Below are positions 39,875 through 47,604 of a stretch of DNA of 64,000 bases, piece by piece. Within the stretch, counting starts at the first letter, position 1, and each line of letters begins with the position of its first letter. The notes below the pieces were generated by a model that worked only from the letters and a program-made list of their open reading frames with translations, did no database searches and was not told the origin of the DNA. The position numbers and the translations under genes are program-made. Source of the DNA: Nocardioidaceae bacterium (GTDB lineage: Bacteria; Actinomycetota; Actinomycetes; Propionibacteriales; Nocardioidaceae); the NCBI GenBank assembly GCA_030655315.1, contig JAURVT010000043.1, positions 124,001-188,000 of the forward strand, in the 5' to 3' direction.

Positions 39875-40876
39875 GTGAGCGACACCCGACGCTCGACCGT
39901 CCCGATGTTCTCGACCATGCAGCGCGTGCCCGGTGGCCTGATGCTGCTGCCGCTCGTGCTCGGCTCGGTGATCGGCACGCTCGCACCCGACGCCCTCGGC
40001 ATCGGCAGCTTCACCACCGCGCTGTTCCGTGACGGTGCGCTCGCGCTGATCGCGGTGCTGATCTTCGCCACCGGCACCCAGGTCACGGCCCGCACCGGCG
40101 GCTCGGTCGCCAGCCACACCGTCGTCGTGCTGATCTTCAAGACGCTGATCCCGGCGACGGTGATCGTGATGCTCGGCCTGGTGATCGGGATCGACGGCTT
40201 CTGGGGCGTCTCGATCCTGGCGCTCATCACCTGCTTCGCCAACAGCAACGGCGGGCTGTGGCTCGCGTTCGCCGGCCAGTACGGCGACGAGCGCGACCGC
40301 GGCGCCTACGTCGCCAGCGCCTTCGACGACGGCCCGTTCCTGGTGCTGCTGTTCCTGGGCGCCTCGGGCCTCGGCGACATCCCCCTGCTGACCCTCCTCG
40401 CGGCCGTCGTGCCGTTCATCCTGGGCGTCATCGTCGGCAACGTCGACCAGGAGTGGAAGAAGGCCGTCGAGCCGGTCCCGAACATCGTCATCCCGTTCTT
40501 CGCGTTCGCCCTGGGCACCGGTATCAACATCCGCGACGTCGCCACCGGCGGCTTCTCGGGCATCTTCGTGGGTGTCGGCGTGGTCATGTTCACCGGCGGC
40601 CTGCTGTTCCTGGCGTACACCTTCATCCTGCGACGCGGCTCGAAGTCGGGCATCGGGTTCGCGGCGGGCACGACGGCGGGCAACGCGGTCGCGACGCCGG
40701 CCATCGTGGCCGCGGCGGACCCCCGGTTCCTGCCGTTCGTCGGCACCGCGACCGCCCAGGTCGCCGCCGCGGTGCTCGTGACGGCGGTGCTGGCGCCGTC
40801 GGTCGCCGCGTTCGTCCTGAAGAAGCAGGGCGGGCTCCAGGCGACGACGCCGCCGGTGACCGAGGCGGCCTCGTGA
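39875..40876 (+). CDS. 2-keto-3-deoxygluconate permease family transporter (KdgT-like)
   Basis: A 333-residue membrane protein with about ten helices. PGGLMLLPLVLGSVIGTLAP at the start, ITCFANSNGGLWLAFAGQYGD near 125 and TTAGNAVATPAIVAAADP near 268 are typical of the KdgT family. With the kinase and PdxA2 downstream, the cargo is more likely a four-carbon or related sugar acid than KDG. The GTG at 39875 is preceded by a GAGGAGG ribosome site. The stop overlaps the kinase start. Confidence 0.88.
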   Translation: MSDTRRSTVPMFSTMQRVPGGLMLLPLVLGSVIGTLAPDALGIGSFTTALFRDGALALIAVLIFATGTQVTARTGGSVASHTVVVLIFKTLIPATVIVMLGLVIGIDGFWGVSILALITCFANSNGGLWLAFAGQYGDERDRGAYVASAFDDGPFLVLLFLGASGLGDIPLLTLLAAVVPFILGVIVGNVDQEWKKAVEPVPNIVIPFFAFALGTGINIRDVATGGFSGIFVGVGVVMFTGGLLFLAYTFILRRGSKSGIGFAAGTTAGNAVATPAIVAAADPRFLPFVGTATAQVAAAVLVTAVLAPSVAAFVLKKQGGLQATTPPVTEAAS

Positions 40877-42054
40877 CGGCACGCGTCGTCGTCCTCGCCG
40901 ACGACCTCACCGGCGCGGGCGACACCGCCGCCCAGTTCGACCGCGTGGGCTGGACCTCCGAGATCCGCCTGCGCCCGTCTGTGGGCTCGGACGCCGAGGT
41001 CGTCGCGCTCACCACCGACAGCCGCGCGATGGACGGGCGCGCCGCGGGCGAGGCCGTCACCGCCACGCTGGCGGCGCTGGAGCTCGACGGCGTGCTGCTC
41101 TACAAGAAGATCGACTCCACGGTCCGCGGGTCGGTGCGCGCCGAGATCGACGCCGTCCTCGCGTCCCTCCCCGACGGCACCGTGGCCGTGGTGTGCCCCG
41201 CGTTCCCCGCCGTCGGACGACAGGTGGTCGACGGCGTGCTGCTCGTCGGCGGCACCCCGGTCGCCGAGACCGCCGTCGGCCGCGACCCGGTGACCCCGGT
41301 GCGCGAGAGCCACGTGCCGACCCTGCTCGGTGCGGCCCACCTGGTGCCGGCCCCGGACCGCTCCGACGACGACCTCGCCGACGACCTGCTCGCGCGGGGT
41401 CCCGTCGTCGTGGTCGACGCGGCCTCCGACGACGACCTCGACCGCCTCGCCCGCACCCTCGTGCTACTGGGGGAGCGGGCGGTCGCCGTCGGCTCGGCGG
41501 GCCTCGCCGAGCCGCTCGCGCGCCGCTGGCGCGTGTCGCACGCGGTGGGGACGTCGCTGGTCGTCGTCACCTCGCTCCACGACGCGTCGCGCGACCAGGC
41601 CGAGACCCTCGCCATCACCGGCGCCCCCGTGGTGCGGTGCGAGGCCGAGGCGGTGTCCGACGACGCCGCCTGGGAGCGCCTCGTCGCGCAGGCCCTGCAC
41701 GAGGTGTCGAGCGACGAGCCCCCGGTCGCGCTCGTCACCACCCCCGACGCCGCCGCCGGGCTCGACCCGGTGCTCGTCGCGTCCCGCGTGGCCGACCTGG
41801 TCACCCGCCTCGCCGCGAAGGGGCTGGTGTCCGGCCTGGTCCTGGCCGGCGGCGACGGCGCCCGCGCCGTGCTGGAGGGGCTGGGTGCCGACGGGATCCG
41901 CCTCGACGGCTCGGTCGCCACCGGCGTGCCGCTCGGCCATCTCGTCGGCGGCGACCACGCCGGCATGCGCGTCGCCACCAAGGCGGGCGGCTTCGGCGGC
42001 CCCGACATCCTGATCGAGGCGGCGCAGGCCGTCCACACCACGAGGAGCAGCTGA
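40873..42054 (+). CDS. Four-carbon acid sugar kinase family protein (DUF1537, DtnK/OtnK-like)
   Basis: A 393-residue kinase of the DUF1537 family. The N-terminal domain has VVLADDLTGAGDTAAQF and KKIDSTVRGSVRAE for acid binding, and the C-terminal domain has LAGGDGARAVLEGLG and GGDHAGMRVATKAGGFGG for nucleotide binding. Characterised relatives phosphorylate D-threonate, D-erythronate or L-threonate at the 4-position. Pairing with a PdxA2 homologue is the known arrangement for D-threonate/D-erythronate-type routes. The exact acid cannot be read here. Stops and starts overlap on both sides. Confidence 0.88.
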   Translation: MTARVVVLADDLTGAGDTAAQFDRVGWTSEIRLRPSVGSDAEVVALTTDSRAMDGRAAGEAVTATLAALELDGVLLYKKIDSTVRGSVRAEIDAVLASLPDGTVAVVCPAFPAVGRQVVDGVLLVGGTPVAETAVGRDPVTPVRESHVPTLLGAAHLVPAPDRSDDDLADDLLARGPVVVVDAASDDDLDRLARTLVLLGERAVAVGSAGLAEPLARRWRVSHAVGTSLVVVTSLHDASRDQAETLAITGAPVVRCEAEAVSDDAAWERLVAQALHEVSSDEPPVALVTTPDAAAGLDPVLVASRVADLVTRLAAKGLVSGLVLAGGDGARAVLEGLGADGIRLDGSVATGVPLGHLVGGDHAGMRVATKAGGFGGPDILIEAAQAVHTTRSS

Positions 42055-43097
42055 TGAGCGTCCCCACCCTGGCCCTGACCGTCGGCGACGTCGCCGGCAT
42101 CGGCCCCGAGACCACCGCCCGCACCCTGCTCGGCCACGACGACCTCCGCGAGGTCTGCCGTCCGGTCGTCATCGGCGACGCCGACGCACTGCGTCGCGGC
42201 GTCGAGGTCGTGGGCGGCGACCCGTCCGCGGTCCTCGTCATCGACGACCCCCGCCAAGCCCGCAACGAGCCCGGCACGATCGAGCTCGTCCAGGACGGCC
42301 CGTCGCTCGGCGACGTGCCGTGGGGCGAGATCAGCCCGGCGGCCGGCGACGGCGCGGCCCGGTTCGTCCAGCGCGCGTGCGCGCTCGCCCGCGAGGGTGC
42401 GGTGGACGGCATCGTCACCGCGCCGCTCAACAAGGCCGCGATGCACGCCGGCGGCCACCAGTGGCCCGGGCACACCGAGCTGCTGGCCCACGAGTTCGGC
42501 GTGAAGAACTTCAGCCTGGTGCTGTCGGCCGGCGACCTGTACTTCTTCCACCTCACCACGCACGTGTCGCTGCGCCGGGCGATCGACGACGTCACCCGCG
42601 AGCGGACCGACGACGTGCTGCGGCTCGTCGGCTCGTTCGCCCGCGCGCTGGGCCGTCCCGACGAGCGGATCGGCGTCGCCGGCCTGAACCCGCACGCGGG
42701 GGAGAACCGGATCTTCGGGGACGAGGACGCCGACGTGCTCGCCCCCGCGGTGGAGGCCGCGCGCGCCGCCGGCCTCAACGCCCACGGCCCGCTGCCGGCC
42801 GACGCCCTGATCCCGCAGGCCGTCAACGGCAAGTGGAACCTGGTCGTCGTCTGCTACCACGACCAGGGGCACGCCCCGTTCAAGGCGGTCTACGGCGACG
42901 AGGGCGTCAACATCACCGTCGGGCTGCCGGTCGTGCGTGTCTCGGTCGACCACGGCACCGCGTTCGACATCGCGGGCCAGGGCATCGCCCGCGAGGCCAG
43001 CCTCGTGCTCGCCACCCGTCGCGCCGCCGAGCTGGCGCCCGGCTGGGGCCAGGTGTGGGAGACCGCGCGGGCCGGCGACGCGTCGCGCGCTTCCTAG
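42054..43097 (+). CDS. PdxA2-like 4-phospho-sugar-acid dehydrogenase
   Basis: A 347-residue member of the 4-hydroxythreonine-4-phosphate dehydrogenase family. TVGDVAGIGPETTA at the start, APLNKAAMHAGGHQWPGHTE near 121, a His in HLTTHVSLRRA and VSVDHGTAFDIAGQG near 299 supply the metal-binding His residues. In catabolic operons PdxA2 oxidises 4-phospho-threonate or -erythronate, and decarboxylation gives dihydroxyacetone phosphate. The operon context favours this over vitamin B6 synthesis. Its TAG stop forms part of the -10 box for gntR. Confidence 0.9.
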   Translation: MSVPTLALTVGDVAGIGPETTARTLLGHDDLREVCRPVVIGDADALRRGVEVVGGDPSAVLVIDDPRQARNEPGTIELVQDGPSLGDVPWGEISPAAGDGAARFVQRACALAREGAVDGIVTAPLNKAAMHAGGHQWPGHTELLAHEFGVKNFSLVLSAGDLYFFHLTTHVSLRRAIDDVTRERTDDVLRLVGSFARALGRPDERIGVAGLNPHAGENRIFGDEDADVLAPAVEAARAAGLNAHGPLPADALIPQAVNGKWNLVVVCYHDQGHAPFKAVYGDEGVNITVGLPVVRVSVDHGTAFDIAGQGIAREASLVLATRRAAELAPGWGQVWETARAGDASRAS

Positions 43098-43100
43098 ACT
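43095..43100 (+). promoter_or_regulatory. -10 box TAGACT for gntR, containing the pdxA2 stop
   Basis: TAG of TAGACT is the pdxA2 stop codon. Seven bases later comes the GTG at 43108. The regulator can thus be made independently of the operon it follows. Confidence 0.5.
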
Positions 43101-43107
43101 CGGCCCC

Positions 43108-43965
43108 GTGGACCCCGACACCGTGCCGCTCGACCGGGACTCGGCCGAGCCGCTCTACCTGCAGATCGCCGACTCCCTGCGACGCGAGATCCTCGGCCAC
43201 GACCTCGCGCCCGGCTCGGTGCTGCCGAGCGAGGCGGCCCTGCAGGAGCGGTTCGGAGTGGCGCGCAGCGTCGTCCGTCAGGCGGTCGGCCGCCTGGCCG
43301 ACGAGGGGCTGGTGCACCGCCGGCAGGGAGCGCCCAGCGTCGTCGCGCCGCCGGCCGAGCACCGTCGCCTGGTCCAGCGGACGGCCGGCATGTTCGACCA
43401 GTTCGCGCGCTCGGGCCACCGGCTGCGCACCCGCGTGGACGAAGTCGTGCACGCCGAGCCCCCGCCCGACGCCGGCGCCTTCCTGCGCACCCAGGACACC
43501 CTGCGGCTCGGGCGCCTGCGCTCGGTGGAGGGGGAGCCGCTGTCGTACGTGCGGACGTGGCTGCCGCGCTCCAGCGTGCCCGAGCTCGACCCCGCGGACC
43601 TCGTCGACGCGTCGCTGCACCGGCTGCTGACCGACCGGCACGGCCTGCGTCCTCGCAGCGGCCGACGTCAGATCAGGTCGGTGGCCGCCGACGCGCGGCT
43701 CGCCGCCGCGCTCGAGGTGCCCGAGGGGTCACCCCTGCTGCTGCTCGAGGGCGAGACCGTCGACCAGCACGGCCGTCCGCTCGAGTGGTTCACCACCTGG
43801 CATCGTGCCGACAAGGTGGTCTTCGACGTGGACGTCACCGACACCGCCGAGGTGGTCACCGTCGACCGCGCCGGTGCCGCGCGGACCGACACGCCGCCGG
43901 GACCGCCCGACCTCGACCGCGTCCGTGAGCTGCTGGCCGAGCTGCAGCACCTCCTCGGCCCCTAG
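43108..43965 (+). CDS. GntR family regulator, HutC subfamily (UTRA domain)
   Basis: A 285-residue regulator. The N-terminal winged helix reads LYLQIADSLRREILGHDLAPGSVLPSEAALQERFGVARSVVRQAVGRL. The UTRA effector domain starts near 90 and includes LRLGRLRSVEGEPLSYVRTWLP. HutC-type regulators usually repress catabolic genes until an acid or its derivative binds. The tandem TGTACGTACA-type sites before the permease gene are the probable targets. Confidence 0.9.
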   Translation: MDPDTVPLDRDSAEPLYLQIADSLRREILGHDLAPGSVLPSEAALQERFGVARSVVRQAVGRLADEGLVHRRQGAPSVVAPPAEHRRLVQRTAGMFDQFARSGHRLRTRVDEVVHAEPPPDAGAFLRTQDTLRLGRLRSVEGEPLSYVRTWLPRSSVPELDPADLVDASLHRLLTDRHGLRPRSGRRQIRSVAADARLAAALEVPEGSPLLLLEGETVDQHGRPLEWFTTWHRADKVVFDVDVTDTAEVVTVDRAGAARTDTPPGPPDLDRVRELLAELQHLLGP

Positions 43966-43986
43966 CCCACCCCGTCCGGAGTCCGC

Positions 43987-44041
43987 GAGATACGGGTTCT
44001 GCACCACCGGAGCGACGATCGTGGTGCAGAACCCGTATCTC
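43987..44041. terminator. Perfect 21-bp hairpin between gntR and kamA (repeat family member A)
   Basis: The left arm 43987-44007 begins GAGATACGGGTTCTGC and the right arm 44021-44041 is its exact complement, around a 13-nt loop. It sits between convergent genes and could terminate both. A homologous hairpin is at 53146-53200. The two share GAGATACGGG and GCACCAC, and differ at four stem positions on one side with matching changes on the other. Confidence 0.85.
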
Positions 44042-44056
44042 GGCGACTCGGTGGGG

Positions 44057-45526
44057 TCAGTCGCGCTGGGCCTCGGAGGCCTCGCGGCTGGCTCGGGCGG
44101 CGCGCTCGGCGTCGGCCAGCTCGAGGCCGGCGTGGTCGCGCCACCACTGCTGGCCCGACTCGGGCAGCGTGTGGATCGGGTCGTGGTACTCGTAGGTGCG
44201 GTCGAGGGCGCCGGCGTCGGTGGCCTCGAGCGAGGTGCGGTAGTTCTTGGTCCAGAACGTGACGCCGCGCTCGTGGTCGTAGGACTCCAGCTGGTGCACC
44301 CAGCGCTTGCCGACGTAGGGCACGTCGCAGACGATGCGCGGCGTGGCGAAGCCGGGCAGGTAGCCCATGATCGCGTGCTGGAGGTCCTGCGCCTTGGCCA
44401 CCGAGGTCCGCCAGTGCTCACTGAACGGGATCATGTCGCACAGGTAGAAGTAGTACGGCGTGATCGAGGCCTCGTCCTGCAGGCCGAAGCACAGGTCGAG
44501 GAGCGTGTGGGCGTCGGCGTTGACGCCCTCCAGCAGCACGCCCTGGTTGCGGACGTCGCGCACCCCGGCGTCGAGCATGGCCCGGGACGCCTCCGCGACG
44601 AGCGGCGTCAGCGAGTTCACGTGGTTGACGTGGGTGTGGATCGCGAGGTTGACGCCGCGCGAGCGCGCCGTCGTCGCGAGGCGCTCCATGCCGGCGCGGA
44701 CGTCGTCCTGCAGCCAGTGCTGGGGCAGGCCCATCAGCGCCTTGGTGGCCAGGCGCACGTCGCGGACGCTCTCGACCTCCAGCAGCGAGGCGACGAACGA
44801 CTCCAGCCGCGCCCACGGCAGGTTGGCGACGTCGCCGCCGGACACGACGACGTCGCGCACGCCGGGCGTGCGACGCAGGTAGCCGATCATCTCCTCGAGC
44901 CGGTCGACCGGCTTGAGGGTGAACTTCAGCTTGTCGATCACCGGTGTCGACGTGCCGACGAGGTCCATCCGGGTGCAGTGGCCGCAGTACTGCGGGCAGG
45001 TGGGCAGCACCTCGGCGAGGACCTTGGTGGGGTAGCGGTGCGTGAGGCCCTCGGTGGCCCACATGTCGTGCTCGTGCAGCGAGTCGCGGGTGGCGAAGGG
45101 GTGGCTGGGCCAGTCGGTGCGGCGGTCGGAGAAGACCGGCGTCATGTAGCGACGCACCGGGTCGGCGTACAGCGCCTCGGTGAAGCCCGCCTCGGACGGG
45201 GCGAGGTGGGGCACCATCGTGTTGAGCATCTGGGGCGGCAGCAGCATCGCCATGGTGGCGCGCGCGGCCTGGTCGCGCTCGAGGTCGGCGAGGAACCGCT
45301 CGTCCAGCCCGGGGCCGACGACCTCGCGCAGCTGGCGGATGTTCTTGACGCAGTGCGAGCGCTGCCACTGCGCGGAGCGCCACTGCTCCTCGGTGACGTC
45401 GGCGAATCCGGGGTAGCGGGTCCAGTCCGGCTCGACGAGCGGCGTCCGCCGGTAGGTGTACGGCTGGTCGCCGGAGCCCCGGGGGGTCTCGGCCGCCCAG
45501 GTGGGCAGGTCCAGGCTCGTGGTCAT
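44057..45526 (-). CDS. KamA family radical SAM protein (lysine 2,3-aminomutase-like)
   Basis: A 489-residue PLP- and [4Fe-4S]-dependent radical SAM enzyme. The cluster Cys are 177, 181 and 184 (CPQYCGHC). The probable PLP lysine is Lys407 in DVPYVGKRWV. Lysine 2,3-aminomutase holds its substrate amine with two Asp, one after GVN and one in QCD. Here the first is Ala (LLEGVNADAH) while the second is kept (YLCDM), so the substrate may not be lysine. No EF-P, yjeK-type or beta-amino-acid neighbour is present. An AGGAGG site precedes the ATG. Confidence 0.85.
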   Translation of the reverse strand: MTTSLDLPTWAAETPRGSGDQPYTYRRTPLVEPDWTRYPGFADVTEEQWRSAQWQRSHCVKNIRQLREVVGPGLDERFLADLERDQAARATMAMLLPPQMLNTMVPHLAPSEAGFTEALYADPVRRYMTPVFSDRRTDWPSHPFATRDSLHEHDMWATEGLTHRYPTKVLAEVLPTCPQYCGHCTRMDLVGTSTPVIDKLKFTLKPVDRLEEMIGYLRRTPGVRDVVVSGGDVANLPWARLESFVASLLEVESVRDVRLATKALMGLPQHWLQDDVRAGMERLATTARSRGVNLAIHTHVNHVNSLTPLVAEASRAMLDAGVRDVRNQGVLLEGVNADAHTLLDLCFGLQDEASITPYYFYLCDMIPFSEHWRTSVAKAQDLQHAIMGYLPGFATPRIVCDVPYVGKRWVHQLESYDHERGVTFWTKNYRTSLEATDAGALDRTYEYHDPIHTLPESGQQWWRDHAGLELADAERAARASREASEAQRD

Positions 45527-45547
45527 GTGGTCGCCTCCTCGTCGTGG

Positions 45548-45595
45548 ACCGCAAGATCTGCGGTGAGATGGTCAGACTAACGGACGTCTTGCGGT
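45548..45595 (-). promoter_or_regulatory. kamA promoter with inverted-repeat operator
   Basis: On the minus strand TAGTCT (45574-45579) is a plausible -10. Just downstream, ACCGCA (45548-45553) and TGCGGT (45559-45564) form an inverted repeat with a 5-nt centre. A further half-site, CTTGCGGT on the plus strand, is at 45588-45595. Half-sites on both sides of the -10 suggest repression. The gap also serves the divergent amidohydrolase gene. The regulator is not identified. Confidence 0.45.
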
Positions 45596-45643
45596 GAGTC
45601 GATCCGTTCACCGGACGGGCGTGGCGGGTGGCAGGATGCTGCC

Positions 45644-47209
45644 GTGCCCGACGCCCTTCCCCGAGTCCTGCTGCGCGGGGGCCACGTCATGACCCCCGGG
45701 CGCGACGACGCCACCGCCCTGGCCGTCGAGGGTGGGACGGTCCGCTGGGTGGGCCGCGACGACGACGCCGGTCCCTGGCTGGCCGACGCCACCGAGGTCG
45801 TCCAGCTCGACGGCGCCCTGGTGACCCCGGGCTTCGTCGACGCCCACGTGCACCTCGCGTCCACCGGCCTCGCCCAGCGCGGCGTCGACCTGACCACCGC
45901 GGCGAGCGGACGCGAGGCGCTCGACCTGCTGACCGCCCACGTGCGCGCGCACGGCGCCGACGCGGTGGTCATCGGGCACGGCTGGGACGACAGCACCTGG
46001 CCCGACGCCCGCCCCACCCGGGCCCAGCTCGACCACGTGCTCCAGGGCCGCATCGGCTACCTGAGCCGGGTGGACTCGCACTCCGCGCTCGTCTCCACCG
46101 CCCTGGTCGACGCCGACCCGGGCATCGCGACCAGCGCCGGCTGGCGCGCCGACGGCTGGGTGGAGCGCGACGCCCACCACCGGTGCCGTCTCGCGCTCGA
46201 CGCGGCGATCCCGGCCTCCCAGCGGCGCGAGGCGCTCGAGCGGGCGCTCCGCTCGGCCGCGTCGGCCGGCCTGGTGAGCGTGCACGAGCTCGGCGCCCCG
46301 CACCTGTCGCTCGAGAGCGACTTCGACGTGGTCGCCTCGCTCGCCGCTGAGCAGCCGCTGCCCGAGGTGGTCGGCTACTGGGGCGAGGCGGACGCATGGG
46401 ACCTGGCTGCCCGTCACGGCCTGGCGGGCCTCGCGGGGGACCTGTGCTGCGACGGCGCCGTGGGGTCGCGCACCGCCGCCCTGCTCGAGCCCTACGCCGA
46501 CGACCCCGGGTCGGGCCACCTCTACCTCGCGCCGGACGAGGTCGCCGCGCACGTCGTCGCCTGCACCCGGCGCGGCCTGCAGGCCGGGTTCCACGTGATC
46601 GGCGACCGCGCGGTCGCCACCGTGCTGACCGGCATCGCCCGCGCCGCCGAGACCGTCGGGCTCGACGCGGTCCGTGCCGCCCGTCACCGGCTCGAGCACC
46701 TCGAGCTCGTCGATGCGGCCGCGGTGGCCGAGGTGGCGCGCCTCGGCCTGCACGCGAGCGTGCAGCCCTGCTTCGACTCCACCTGGGGCGGCCCGGGCGG
46801 GCTCTACGAGCGCCGGCTGGGGACGGCCCGCGCCGTCCGGATGAACCCGTTCGCCGAGCTCGCCGCCGCGGGGGTCCCGCTCGCCTTCGGCTCCGACGCG
46901 CCGGTCACCCCCTTCGGGGCCTGGCCCGCGGTCCGCGCGGCCGTGGAGCACCGGACCCCGGGCCAGTCGATCCCACTGGCCGCGGCGATCGAGGCGCACA
47001 CCGTCGCGGGCTGGGCGGCCGCCCGTCGCGACGACGGGCACGGCGTGCTCGCCGCGGGCCACCCGGCCTCCTACGCGGTGTGGGACCGACCCGCGGGGGT
47101 CACCTCGGACGGCACGGGTGACGCCGTCCGGGCGACCTGCGAGCTGCCCGCACCGCTGTGCCGCGCCACCGTCCACGACGGTCGGACGCTGCACGTGGCC
47201 ACCGGTTGA
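45644..47209 (+). CDS. Amidohydrolase family protein, YtcJ type
   Basis: A 521-residue metal-dependent hydrolase. LDGALVTPGFVDAHVHLAST near residue 63 holds the HxH pair. GFHVIGDRAV near 319, HRLEHLELVD near 346 and FGSDAPVTPFGAWPAV near 415 give further metal ligands and the catalytic Asp. YtcJ-like enzymes hydrolyse amides or formamides of varied substrates. The natural substrate is unknown. It is divergent from kamA, so a shared nitrogen-compound pathway is possible but unproven. Confidence 0.88.
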   Translation: MPDALPRVLLRGGHVMTPGRDDATALAVEGGTVRWVGRDDDAGPWLADATEVVQLDGALVTPGFVDAHVHLASTGLAQRGVDLTTAASGREALDLLTAHVRAHGADAVVIGHGWDDSTWPDARPTRAQLDHVLQGRIGYLSRVDSHSALVSTALVDADPGIATSAGWRADGWVERDAHHRCRLALDAAIPASQRREALERALRSAASAGLVSVHELGAPHLSLESDFDVVASLAAEQPLPEVVGYWGEADAWDLAARHGLAGLAGDLCCDGAVGSRTAALLEPYADDPGSGHLYLAPDEVAAHVVACTRRGLQAGFHVIGDRAVATVLTGIARAAETVGLDAVRAARHRLEHLELVDAAAVAEVARLGLHASVQPCFDSTWGGPGGLYERRLGTARAVRMNPFAELAAAGVPLAFGSDAPVTPFGAWPAVRAAVEHRTPGQSIPLAAAIEAHTVAGWAAARRDDGHGVLAAGHPASYAVWDRPAGVTSDGTGDAVRATCELPAPLCRATVHDGRTLHVATG

Positions 47210-47219
47210 GACGGCTCCC

Positions 47220-47241
47220 GGCGTGTCGGCGACGACACGCC
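47220..47241 (+). terminator. Hairpin after the amidohydrolase gene
   Basis: GGCGTGTCG (47220-47228) pairs perfectly with CGACACGCC (47233-47241) around the loop GCGA. It starts 11 nt after the stop codon. Confidence 0.7.
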
Positions 47242-47591
47242 GCGCCGACCCCGATCGGCCACCCGACCTTCGCCTCCCGGCCACCCGTGATGACCTGCGG
47301 GTTCGCACGTCGTCTTAGGTCAGGGCCAGGTTGACTTCGCCGTCCGCGCCCGGCATCGTCCCTTCAGTCCGCTCGCGGACGCACCCCCGCACCTCGCTCG
47401 TCGCGCCATCGCCAGGACCGCGTTCGAGCACGGTGACGTGGGTGTCGCAGCACGTGGGGGCGGAACGTCAGGAGCCCTGGCGCCCAGTAGACAACGGTCG
47501 ACGGCATCGCATCCAGCGGTGACGCGGTCGGTCCGAAGGGCGCCGGGCTCCTGTCCATCACCACGGCGCGGAGCCGTGACGCGTCGCCCGG
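47242..47591. other. Intergenic region without a recognisable gene
   Basis: Open frames exist here, for example on the minus strand over 47364-47675 and the tail of a longer one from 47320. Their peptides are Arg/Pro-rich without any domain I recognise, and they overlap the start of lnt. The region could hold a decayed gene or long promoter sequences. I see no repeat or RNA gene. Confidence 0.4.
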
Positions 47592-47597
47592 TACCGT
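47592..47597 (+). promoter_or_regulatory. -10 box TACCGT for lnt
   Basis: TACCGT is followed by 7 nt and the GTG at 47605, the same arrangement as at the other leaderless genes, though with a less typical hexamer. Confidence 0.4.
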
Positions 47598-47604
47598 TGG
47601 GCTG

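Noticed and set aside
39875-40876. Assigning 2-keto-3-deoxygluconate as substrate of the permease.
   Set aside because: No kdgK or kdgA lies nearby. The kinase and PdxA2 partners point to a different acid.
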